Of a stretch of 64,000 nucleotides of DNA, positions 33,501 to 42,481 are shown one piece after another. Within the stretch, counting starts at the first letter, position 1. Each line of letters opens with the position of its first letter. Source of the stretch: Sphaerolaimus hirsutus (lineage: Eukaryota > Nematoda > Chromadorea > Monhysterida > Sphaerolaimidae); the NCBI GenBank assembly GCA_964036195.1, contig OZ038453.1, positions 10,865,469-10,929,468 of the forward strand. Direction: 5' to 3'. Under the pieces are notes generated by a model. It had not been told where the DNA came from. It saw only the letters and a program-made list of their open reading frames with translations, and did not search any database. A program made the position numbers and the translations under genes.

Positions 33501-35167
33501 TATCAATATTCGATATTTTTTTCTGAAACTCGATATTCGATATCGATACGATATGGAACCTCGATATCGATATTCGATATTCGATATTGAAAAATGGTCG
33601 ATATTCGATATTCGATATTTCAATATTCGATATTGCGTTATGCTTTTGGTATAGCAAGGCATATTTCAAGTGGCATATTGTATTTTCATGTGGTTGCACA
33701 CATGTTTAATCATCTCTTTACTGAAATGTGAATGGTACAAGTGATTTTAACAAGCTTTACATCTCTCAATGGTAGAAAATAGAAGAAAAACATGACGAAT
33801 CAAAGTGTATCAGACAAATAACAATTGGAAGATATTACAGTTCATCCTTATAACCTGATTGCTTAAGGGCATGTTGCAAAAAAAAGTATATCAGCGTTTT
33901 CTGGCTTCAAATTTAGCACTCCAACAACAATGACATTATAAATACTGTACTTTTACTCATCAAATACAATACTATAAGTAAATCAGATCAACCATAAACA
34001 TCTCAAAATGAAAATGAAAAGTACATTTGAGGACACAATACAGGTTCGATATATCGAAAAAATGGTCGATATTCGATATCGATATTCGATATTTTTTCAA
34101 AATTTTAGATATCGATATTCGATATTTTTTCAAAATTTTCGATATCGATATTCGATATTAAAAAATGGTCGATATCCGATATTCGATATTCGATACGATA
34201 TATCGTTTGAACCCTACATAAGAGTGCCACAGAAAAAAAAACATAAAATGCAAATGGCGCCATTGGGGTAATCGAACAATAGTGCCAGAGATAACTGGTC
34301 CTGGTAATTCTACAATGACATCACTAAAATGAGAGTATTGCGCCAAGAAAATGGGTGTCAAGCGCCAATGGCGCCATTCCATCGCCAAATCTAACCCAAC
34401 ATCGAGCAGCAATTGCGCCACGACTGGCCATAATTTATCGCAAATCGGCAGTGCGGCGCACAGATGCACGTTTTTCACCTTCAAACTTTTCAATACCGTC
34501 ACATTGTTGCATGCGTTCCCTCCCAGACGGAATGACTGCGATGCGAAAAAATAAAACTTTTTCGGCTGGGGAATATTCAAGGGCGGCTACAATCCCTCGT
34601 GATTTCAGCCTTTGTAGGCCTTATGCGTATATTTTTAATTTGGTATTGTATTGGTGGCGATTGTATTTTTTAATCCTGATTATCTCAGGCTGAGGAGTTT
34701 TTCCAGGTGGCAATCCCAAGCCCTGTAAAGTGTAAAGTAAAGTGTCAAATGTAAAGTACAATGCAAAGTAAACTGTCAAATGTAAAGTCAAATGCAAAGT
34801 AAAGTGTCAATTGTCATGCAAAGTTCAGTATTAAAATCTTTTCTTTTTTGTTTTATTGACACTTTACTTTGCATTTGACTTTACATTTAACACTTTACTT
34901 TACACTTTACAGGGCTTGGGATTGCCCTCAGGGTGTACTTTTTCTCTTAGCTGACATCTGGCGACCATTTATTCGAGGGGTATTGGGGATTCAGGGGGAT
35001 TAATTCGGGATAACATGGTAGCTAAAATATGTACGCAAAACACATTTTACACAAACTTGTTCCAAGATTCTCCTGTCTGTGTCCTCTTCAGGGAATCCAT
35101 CAATTTCATTGACAATATCTACACACAGCAAACCGACGCACAAAATTTCAGCACTCTGTTTTGTCAT
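30543..35167 (-). CDS. KHK: Ketohexokinase (fructokinase, pfkB family)
   Basis: Cytosolic kinase converting fructose to fructose 1-phosphate with ATP. Six exons: 35057-35167, 34396-34535, 31941-32045, 31321-31489, 31047-31263 and 30543-30763 (stop TAG). All phases close; 320 residues, against about 298 in human. N-terminal strand ILCVGLLCVDIVNEIDGFPEEDTDRR matches the family start. The sugar-site motif LGGNACNN is at residues 41-48, followed by VNTQNGSRTI, DWIHFEGRN and DIIFISKDF. The second pfkB signature is VDTLAAGDTF with the catalytic base at Asp271; the usual first Gly of GAGD is Ala here, a mild departure. The C-terminus QFVAGNKCGMKGL matches the family's VAGKKCGLQG. Introns 2 and 3 are almost entirely transposons. 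Confidence 0.92.
31562..31905. repeat. TACCGTATTTCCTCG-terminated MITE in KHK intron 3
   Basis: Begins taccgtatttcctcgaaata and ends tatttcgaggagatactgta. Contains CGAAATACCCCC words and the aacatagactttgtgacgttagaac core shared with 21588-21833. It fills most of the 451-bp intron 31490-31940. Confidence 0.75.
32074..32988. mobile_element. hAT-like TAGTGATGGA element, GGCGCC word array
   Basis: Ends TAGTGATGGA and TCCATCACTA with a perfect 8-bp duplication ATTGTGAT (32066-32073, 32989-32996). Both arms are long arrays of ggcgcc-containing words (gggcgccaggcgcca, atggcgcc) around a core at about 32310-32765. It is in KHK intron 2, ending 28 bp from the splice acceptor of the exon 31941-32045. 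Open frames in all directions here are products of the array. Confidence 0.9.
33140..33334. repeat. CAGTCCC-class foldback element, GTAAAGT/CAAATG words
   Basis: Ends ggcagtcccaagccctgtaa and ttacagggcttgggattgcc are inverted copies. The arms repeat aaagtgtcaaatgtaaagtc and its complement. Another copy lies at 34704-34932. Confidence 0.8.
33391..34385. mobile_element. Older GGCGCC-class element, interrupted by another hAT
   Basis: Left part tagtgttggaatggcgcc (33391-33408) and right part ggcgccattccatcgcc (about 34369-34385) look like degraded termini of the TAGTGATGGA class. A younger element (33441-34216) is nested inside. Its right edge lies about 10 bp from the KHK intron 2 donor. Confidence 0.55.
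33441..34216. mobile_element. hAT-like element, ATATCGATATTCGATATT word array
   Basis: Ends TAGGGTTCAAACGATAT and ATATCGTTTGAACCCTA, with a perfect 8-bp duplication CATAAGAG (33433-33440, 34217-34224). Arms are arrays of tcgatattcgatat. Its core shares ttttggtatagcaaggcatat with the element at 43351-44112 in the other orientation. Confidence 0.92.
34704..34932. repeat. CAGTCCC-class foldback element
   Basis: Inverted ends ggcaatcccaagccctgtaa and ttacagggcttgggattgcc. Arms are of gtaaagtgtcaaatg words. Located in KHK intron 1 (34536-35056). Confidence 0.8.
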
Positions 35168-35317
35168 TTTTTGATTTTTATGTTGTTTTTGTGTTATCGC
35201 GTTGGTGCACTCTGTTGCGATGAATTATAGAAAATGTGACCTTGATGTTCAGGAAATTCATATGGTGTTGTCTTATGGATACAGATGTCAATTTCATTTT
35301 AAGCAGTTCATTTTAAT

Positions 35318-37266
35318 TAGGGTGTCAAAAAATTTTTTTACGGAAAATGGAAAACGGAAAGGTAAATTTTTTTCACTTTACGGAAAACGGAAAACGGAAA
35401 GGTAAAAAAAAATTCTGCCGGAAAACAGAAAACGGAAAGGTAAAAAAATTTCACGCAGCGGAAAACGGAAAACGGGAAGGTAAAAAAAATTGTCGGCTGG
35501 AAAATGGAAAACGGAAAAATGAAATGCCGGAAAACGGAAAACGGAAAGCAAAATTTTCACGGAAACGGAAAAAAATAAAGTGAAATTAGCACGGTAATAG
35601 ACAAATTTGCAGAAGGAAAACCTGCATGCAGGTTTGCCTGTTTGGCTTTGATTGTGGTAGCTGTACACTCTGCAACTATGGATCATGCCTGTAACTTCAC
35701 TTGTAGTTCAAGCTTAACTGAACCAACAAAAAATCATCAAAAAGTAGCCATAGTGGCCATAGGAAAGGAAACACTACGACAATTTCACAGTCTAGAAGCA
35801 GTGGGAATCACTGATGACCCCTATGCAATTGATGACGACATTGCAGAGGAGATGATAATAAATAGCATAAAATTCAATGACAACAACAAACAATACTATA
35901 TTGACTGGCCATATAAAGAGAGTATCAGTGACCTGCCCACAGGAAAAGCAGAAGCCTTGGTGCAGTTTAAATCACTGATATATCCAAACTTATTCAAACA
36001 ATACCAGAAAGTTTTGGACAACCAACTAGAAAAGGGAATAATTGAGATCTGTGATGACAAAACAGACAACAAGAGGATTCATTACCTGCCACACCAGCCA
36101 GTAATCACGCCGGGCAAATCGACATCATGCAGAATCGTGTACGATGGGTTGGCAGGTAGGCCCAGTTTCAACAAGTGCTTTTTTAGAGGACTAATTACAA
36201 CACCATTAGCACTGGGCCTACTCCTGAGGTTCAGGGCAGGCAATCTAGCATTAATTGCCGATATTGAAAAAGCATTTTTGCAAATAGGATTGCATGACCA
36301 AGCTAGAGACTACACACGATTTTTCTGGCTGAAAGATGCCTCAAAACCAGTAACTGAAAATAACTTAATAGTACTTTGTTTTAAACACATACTGTTTGGA
36401 CTTGTCTGCAGCCCAGCAATTTTGGGAGCAGTCACAAAATACCATTTAAATGTGACAATAAACAACATGAATGAATATGAAGAAAATGAAGGGGAACAAA
36501 ACCAGTTGGCAATGATAATAAACATTTTTTATGTCGATAACTTCATCATGAGTGTCACAAATGAAGTTGAAGCTTTAGAACTATATTACAAAGTCAAAGC
36601 TTTATTTAACCAATGTTCTATGAACATGAGGGAATGGCTGTCAAACTCCAGATCAGTCATGAATGAAGTAGCAGAAAACGACAGGAGTCCAAAGGTGAAT
36701 AAAATTGTTGCAGTAATGGGCATGAAATAAAATCACCAAACAGACATGCTGGCAATATCAACACCAAAATTGCAAATTGACAGCATCACAACACCAACCA
36801 GACGAAACTTGAATAAATTATTGGTGTCAGCATATATGACCCAATTGGGTTCACAGCACCTGTTTCACTGACCCTGAAATCCCAGTTGTCAATGCTGCTC
36901 CAAGAGACAAAAACAACACAATGGGATGAGCCAATTGAAGATAAATACAGATTGGAAAAACAATGGAAAAATGCCAGAAAACTGAAAATCGAGCCAGAAA
37001 ATGGAAAAATGGCCTGGTAAAACGGAAACGGAAAGGTAAAAATTTTTCAGCCGGAAATTGGAAAAATGGGCCGGAAAAACGGAAACAGAAAGGTAAAAAA
37101 TTTTAAGCTGCCGGAAAACGGAAAATGGAAAGGTAAAAATTTTTCGGCTGCCGGAAAACGGAAAATGGAAAGGTAAAAATTTTTCAGCTGCTGGAAAATG
37201 GAAAACAGAAAGGTAAAAAATTTTCCTGCGGACAGGCGGAAACGGAAACGGAAATTTGACACCCTA
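35318..37266. mobile_element. hAT-like element carrying a captured BEL RT fragment, copy 2
   Basis: Ends TAGGGTGTCAAA and TTTGACACCCTA, with a perfect 8-bp duplication ATTTTAAT (35310-35317, 37267-37274). Arms of cggaaaacggaaaggtaaa words. Same cargo and internal junctions as 27707-29664, about 95% identical by eye. It lies upstream of the KHK start, between KHK and the TTC23-like gene. Confidence 0.92.
35642..37019 (+). pseudogene. Captured BEL/Pao RT fragment, copy 2
   Basis: Open for 362 codons from 35642, with the same RT blocks as copy 1 (PHQPVITPGKSTSCRIVYDG, IADIEKAFLQIGL, FGLVCSPAIL, FYVDNFIMSV). Relative to copy 1 it lacks a short segment (copy 1 has RRFNKD before PNLF), and a two-base insertion breaks the frame near AYDPIG (atatatgac). 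Divergence affects invariant-looking positions, so it is probably not under selection. Confidence 0.88.
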
Positions 37267-37454
37267 ATTTTAATGAATCTTGATGTAATATCATGATTTG
37301 CAAAATATGTTGCATATGATCTTGAAGATTTCAAAAACTCTTGAAGATTTAGTTGCTTACAACATCTAATTATTTATCACTATGTAAACATGAAATCATA
37401 CACTATATCTCTAAAGTATTTGAGTGTTTATTTTACTAAATGGAGTCCAAACAC

Positions 37455-37460
37455 TTTATT
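37455..37460 (-). terminator. Polyadenylation signal AATAAA of the TTC23-like gene
   Basis: tttatt on the + strand, i.e. AATAAA on the gene strand, about 34 bases after the stop codon. Position and spacing suit a cleavage signal. Confidence 0.5.
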
Positions 37461-37493
37461 TAAACATGTTTATTGCATAGTTTTCACAAAGTT

Positions 37494-40351
37494 TTACTTT
37501 TTCTTTATGTTCAGGACTGCTAGTGCATTCTCAGTTTTCTTGGTGTTCATATGATTTGGACCAAATATTCTCTTTTCAATTTTCAATACTCTTTTAAAGG
37601 CTTCCACTGCTCCAGCAGTATCATACATCATCAACTTGAGTTCTCCATGTTCTGTAGGATATAATGTTTGTCATATGTACTGTATTAACTTGTGTTGTAC
37701 AGTGTCAAATACAGTGCCACCAGTGTCTTGTGAAATAACATACATTGAGTTCCCCCACACCTAAATGAAACATTATTATGGATCCTGGCTGCACAAAAAG
37801 TTGTGTGTGCATACTACACCCCATCAACCTGCATGCAGCCTTGGGGACTTTTTCTATAAAACATAACAATATCACATATCACTGTCATAAAAATCAAGGT
37901 GGAAGGAAGTTACCTTTCAAAATTGCTGCTAATTTCTCATGATAGGGTCCATAAAATTGGCAATAATTATCAACCAATTTTCCATAAAAAGTATCAGCTT
38001 CTGATATTCTGTCTCTATCCTCAGCCATTGCCTGGTATTTTTCATAATATCATACATGGATACATGCATCTTTATGTTCATTTTGTCATTGAGCCCTAAT
38101 GAAAAATGCATACAATACCTTTGCATACTGCCATGATGCATATAAAGTTTTGGTATTGTTCTGTCCAAAGTATTTTTCCAATATTCCACAAGTTTTTTCA
38201 TATAAATGATCCATGTGAACTTTGAACTCTGTCATGTCATCAGTACTTGTCTCTGGATCCTGAAATGCATGATAAAGAATTGTAGCTATTTTTAGAAAAA
38301 TGTTGTCACTTTTACCTGAACTGCAAGTCTATAAGTTTCTGCCAACAGGAGCATATTCTTTGCTTCCATCTCAGCATGACTTCTTTTGTTGGATTTACTG
38401 TGTTTACTGTCTGTCTTCAATGCTTTTGTAATATCAAGTGCTTCCTTCCTCAGTTCAACAGCAGTGTCATATTGCTGTAACACCTCATTGTGACTAGCTA
38501 ATTGGCTCAGAATAGGCACAATTTTAGAAGAGTAACCACCATACTTTTTCTGCAATTATATGAAAAAATATTTTCACCATAGTGATATTTGCTTGATTAA
38601 ACAATATGCAGCATATTTGAATATATAATCCATACCTTCATTATTTCCAATGCATCTTCCAAATAAGGTATTGCTGATTCATTGTCACCCTGCAACTTGG
38701 CCACATGTGCAGCACCACATGATATCTCACATTGCCAAAATTCCATGTTGCTGAGAGCATTGTCAGTGTGACTACTGTCATCAGTGAAGAAAGCTAATGC
38801 ATGTTGAAATACTGTTTTTGCTCTTTTCAGGTGTCCCAAAGAAATTAATCCTTTTCCAAGATAATAAAATATCATGCATTTTGTTTGTGGAAATGTTTCA
38901 GGCTGCAGATGGACATTCGAGCATCTTTTGTTATCAAAGTTTGTAAAATACAAATTGCCATAATATACAACCATGCATAATAGTTGAGACTTTAGATATT
39001 TGGGAATAAAGGAATAACAATAAATATATTGGTCATTTCTGAATGGATTTCAACTGTTCAACACTTAAAATGAATAGAATAAAAGTAAGGATTCCATTTT
39101 TGTAGATGGTTAGCTATTTATGCTCTTATTATGCTGCTGTATCCAGTATTGGAACATTTTTATTTATACCTATTTCTTATTAATTATTATTTCCCTCTGG
39201 TAATCCTTTTTTTTGTATAAGCCACCTTCACAAATCCAACATACTAGAATTCTTGACAAATTTAGCATCGCATGTCAGAATGGGAATGCATCAAACACTG
39301 ACAGGTCCCCCTAAAATGTTTTTTTTTCACTTGTGAAAGATAGAAAGTCTGAAGTGAATATTATGCACAGTAGTTAAATATGTTGATTTCTGTATCAAAA
39401 TGTTACCTTAAAAAAACCCTTCTTCCCATAATCTCCCAGTGAAAGGTAAGTATTCAAATGATCGTGTGCCTCTGTTGCATGCTCATATGCTTGAGGACCA
39501 TACTCAAATAACTCCCAATAGATCTGAGCAATGTGAGCCTCACATTCAGCCATCATATATGAATTTCTTTGGTAATCATGGGATGTTGCTGGATGTATAG
39601 GATAGGAATGTGTGAAAATGGATATGACAATTTATTGTGTGAAAAACTCACCACACACGATTCTTGTCAAGGCCAGCACTCTGATTGCTTCACTTAAACA
39701 TTGCTTTCTCATCATTTGCCTCTTCACATACATTCTGTCCCTTTGCTTGATAGCCATCTCTAGTGCCTTGACAGGTGGGGTCATGTCAACCACTTTACTT
39801 ATCCCACTGTGCAATGTGACTTCAACAAGGTCTGGCTGAAATTCGGTGTCTTTTTGAATTGATTCCTGATTGTCATTGTTGACCTGTGAAATAAGATTTG
39901 TTTTTTTTACATATAAAAATGAGCACAATCCACATTAATGTGCACATTAGTTACTGTACCTTTTCCTCTCCACCAAACTCATCAGCACTGTCAAAAATAT
40001 CTGACAGTGGGTCACTTTGATCATCTGCAACACTTCCATCTCTACTAATGTCCAATGAGCTGTGTGCACTATGAACTGAGGCTGTGGCTGAATGACTGCC
40101 ATCAGATTTATTGTCTGTTGTGTTGCCTGAAACTGAATTTTTTGAATTTCCCTGTGCATCTGGGCTTTGTGGTGTGGACTCACTTCTGTCACTTTCATTG
40201 CTGTTCTTTTCTGTGTGTTATCTTGAAATTACTGGTGTTTTTGAATTAGCAAAAAATGTTGGAAACCTGAATGGGAGACATCACTCAGTTGTGAATCTTG
40301 CCCACTGTGTTTTCTCTGTGGAGCCTGCCAAAACTCATCATCTGACGACAT
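37494..40351 (-). CDS. TTC23: Tetratricopeptide repeat protein, TTC23-like
   Basis: Nine exons: 40267-40351, 39960-40210, 39652-39883, 39407-39588, 38636-38902, 38316-38549, 38119-38259, 37914-38031 and 37494-37651 (stop TAA). All phases close; 555 residues. The first ~110 residues are an acidic, Ser-rich, disordered region (MSSDDEFWQAPQRKHSG, later SLDISRDGSV and DIFDSADEFGGEEK). TPR-like helices follow: AIRVLALTRIVCG, EAHIAQIYWELFEYG, GKGLISLGHLKRAKTVFQHAL, ESAIPYLEDALEIMK, and at the end GAVEAFKRVLKIEKRIFGPNH. LTRIVCG and the overall order fit TTC23, whose vertebrate members act in the ciliary EvC zone of Hedgehog signalling. The N-terminal acidic part is not something I know from human TTC23. 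Family assignment is good; strict orthology is less sure. Confidence 0.75.
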
Positions 40352-41278
40352 TTTTGTTGTTTTGTAAAGCAAGAGGGAAAAAGAACAATTCTTGTTGCCT
40401 AGCAACTGCTTTCAAATGACACTATCTTAACATGTGATGTCTTTTGCAATGTTGTCTGGCGAAACATGTGCTTTATGTTATGTTATCTTCTGCTACGTTT
40501 GCGTTCAGACCAATTTCTTACATTATTCCAGTCACAATCTTGAAATCACACAATTCGATTGCGTTTCAGGAAAAAATTCAAAGCTTAAATCTTGGTTTCA
40601 GTGTTTTGAAAACTTACGCGACTTTTGACACATCTTATCAGATGATATTGCGAAACAATTAAAATAAAATAAAAAGAAACGAACTGTGCTGTTTGGACTT
40701 GGGATTTCCACCTCTGTACGCTCCTCCTACTTAATACTCCTGGGCGTTTTGCCAAAAGCGACTATTTTGCACGTTTTATCTAAAAGACAAAACGCGCAAC
40801 CACTGTCGCAATCATGTGACCGAAAAATTGGACACACGACCACGACAACCCCCCATCCTATGCACCGGGGGGCCACTGGTCGGGAACACCCCCTACATAA
40901 AAATACAATCCCAATATAGGAGGTAGAACCCTATATTGAGTCTAGGTGCAGACCCAAGTGGGTCTGACTTGATCTCTGGCTGTCTAGGGAGCTGGTTTTA
41001 TGGCTAGGGAACTGGGTGGGTGACAGAGGTTAGAGCAGTTATACTAACACAGTGGGCGGAGCCTGCATGCAAGCTCTGCAAGCAAGCTGCTTTCAGGGGG
41101 CAGTCCCAGATTCTGTTAACTGCAAAGTAAGATGTCAAATGTCATGCAGTGTCAATTGTCATGACAAATGCAAAGTAAAGTGTCAATTGTCACTCAAATT
41201 TCAGTAATAAAATATTCTTTTATTGATTGACATGACATTTGACATTTGAGATTTGACATTTTACTTAACACTGTACAT

Positions 41279-41407
41279 GGTCTGGAATTGCCACCAGCTG
41301 GCTCTGTTTGGACATGTTTGCTGTGGTCTGGAATTGGCACCAGCTGGCTCTGTTTGGACATGTTTGCTGTGGTCTGGAATTGGCACCAGCTGGCTCTGTT
41401 TGGACAT
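41279..41407. repeat. 46-bp tandem repeat, about 2.8 units
   Basis: Units start at 41279, 41325 and 41371 with ggtctggaattg followed by caccagctggctctgtttgg. Units differ at one base. The unit contains the ggaattg(g)caccag end typical of the CAGTCCC-class foldbacks, so it looks like tandem growth of an element end. Confidence 0.85.
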
Positions 41408-41775
41408 TTCAAATGCAAAGTCAAATGTGAAATGTAAAGTAAAGAGTAAAGTGTCAAATGTAAAGTCAAATGTGAAATGAAAAGAAAAGTATGAAATGTA
41501 AAGTCAAATGCAAAGTCAAATGTCAAATGTAAAGAAAAGTGTTAAATGTAAAGTCAAATGCAATGTCAAATGTAAAGTCAAATGTAAAGTAAAGTGTCAA
41601 TTGTGTATCCAAATCTTATTTTTCATATCCAAATATTATGCTTTTGTATCCAAATCTTACTTTTCGAAATAAGATTTGGATACAAAAACATAAGATTTGG
41701 ATACGAAAAAAATAAGATTTGGATACACAATTGACACTTTACATTTGACACTTCACTTTACATTTGACTTTACCA
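41404..41775. repeat. Foldback with CAAATG/GTAAAGT and ATCCAAATCTTA words
   Basis: The left arm is an array of caaatgtaaagt words. Around 41606-41715 tatccaaatctta units face aagatttggata units, and ttgacactttacatttgac closes the right arm. A relative with the same inner word is at 56034-56220. Confidence 0.7.
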
Positions 41776-41811
41776 CTACCTATTTAAGCCATTTTTAAAA
41801 TGGTTCATTGC

Positions 41812-42039
41812 CCTAAGCTTAAAATGGTTAGTAGGGCTAAGCTTAAAATGGTTAGCAGGCCTAAGCTTAAAATGGTTAGTAGGCCTAAGCTTAAAATGGT
41901 TAGTAGGGCTAAGCTTAAAATGGTTAGTAGGCCTAAGCTTAAAATGGTTAGTAGGGCTAAGCTTAAAATGGTTAGTAGGCCTAAGCTTAAAATGGTTAGT
42001 AGGCCTAAGCTTAAAATGGTTAGTTGGGCTAATTTTTTA
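41812..42039. repeat. 24-bp minisatellite, about 9.5 units
   Basis: Unit ctaagcttaaaatggttagtagg plus G or C, two variants in irregular alternation (the variable base makes gggctaa or ggcctaa). Since 24 is a multiple of three, long open frames appear on both strands. These are not genes. The array ends in cctaagcctaagcctaag, a short telomere-like hexamer run. Confidence 0.9.
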
Positions 42040-42160
42040 CCTAAGCCTAAGCCTAAGCTTAAGCCCAAAATAGTGAATTTTCCTAGAAAGTAGTCGGTAG
42101 AATAAAGAGAACACGTTTTGTTAAAAAAGAAAACACGTTTTGTTAAGCTTTTTACTTTAC

Positions 42161-42376
42161 CTATAAAAAACCCACTTGTATATTGTCACCATCCCAAAAA
42201 GAGTCGTCAAAAAAGCGTATAGACATGAAAAAACCTTTGGACTTTGTGGGACGTTTTTGTCCTTTCTTCAAAATGCTGCACCACCGATTGCTAGGAAACT
42301 CATTGCGCACTGCGGCATCCACTTCATTTTGCAGTTGGTTTTTGTTTTTCGCTGCTTTAACCTTTCCAAACGGCAA
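42161..42376 (-). CDS. Possible first exon of an unknown small gene, divergent from GFM1
   Basis: The minus strand is open from an ATG at 42376 ([20 protein letters not shown]...) through [16 protein letters not shown] to a plausible donor CAA|GTGGGT at about 42176. The first residues are basic and low-complexity, the later ones look protein-like ([21 protein letters not shown]). The GFM1 start lies only about 105 bp away in the opposite direction, so the two could share a promoter. I do not recognise the product and found no further exons, so it may be chance. Confidence 0.3.
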   Translation of the reverse strand: MPFGKVKAAKNKNQLQNEVDAAVRNEFPSNRWCSILKKGQKRPTKSKGFFMSIRFFDDSFWDGDNIQVGFL

Positions 42377-42481
42377 AAATATGACCTTGGCACAGTGCCA
42401 ATGCTACATCTGCTTGGACTTTCGGCTTTTGGTCAGCTATTGTATCAAAAATTCGCAGAAAGTGGCAGCGCAGCGATAAAA

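Larger units (their letters stand above)
40352..42160. other. Spacer between the TTC23-like gene and the GFM1 side
   Basis: No certain exon. Contents: unmarked sequence to about 41090, a CAGTCCC-class foldback (41096-41290), a 46-bp tandem repeat (41279-41407), a large foldback with CAAATG/GTAAAGT and ATCCAAATCTTA words (about 41404-41775) and a 24-bp minisatellite (41812-42039). Confidence 0.6.

Noticed and set aside
38119-38201. A minus-strand frame reading MKKLVEYWKNTLDR near the TTC23-like exon
   Set aside because: The alternative frame (LEKYFGQNNTKTLYASWQYAK) continues the phase of the preceding exon and fits a TPR helix; the other is a shadow.
41812-42039. Regular short repeats resembling a CRISPR array
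   Set aside because: The repeats are directly adjoining with no unique spacers, and the DNA is eukaryotic. The other word arrays are likewise transposon arms.
42040-42060. cctaagcctaagcctaag, telomere-like TTAGGC hexamers
   Set aside because: Only about three units at the edge of a minisatellite whose own unit contains ctaag; too little for an interstitial telomere or a taxonomic hint.
41805-42093. Long open frames on both strands with repeating KLKMVSRP-type and LTILSLGL-type peptides
   Set aside because: Produced by a 24-bp minisatellite, a multiple of three; no start context, splice sites or homology.
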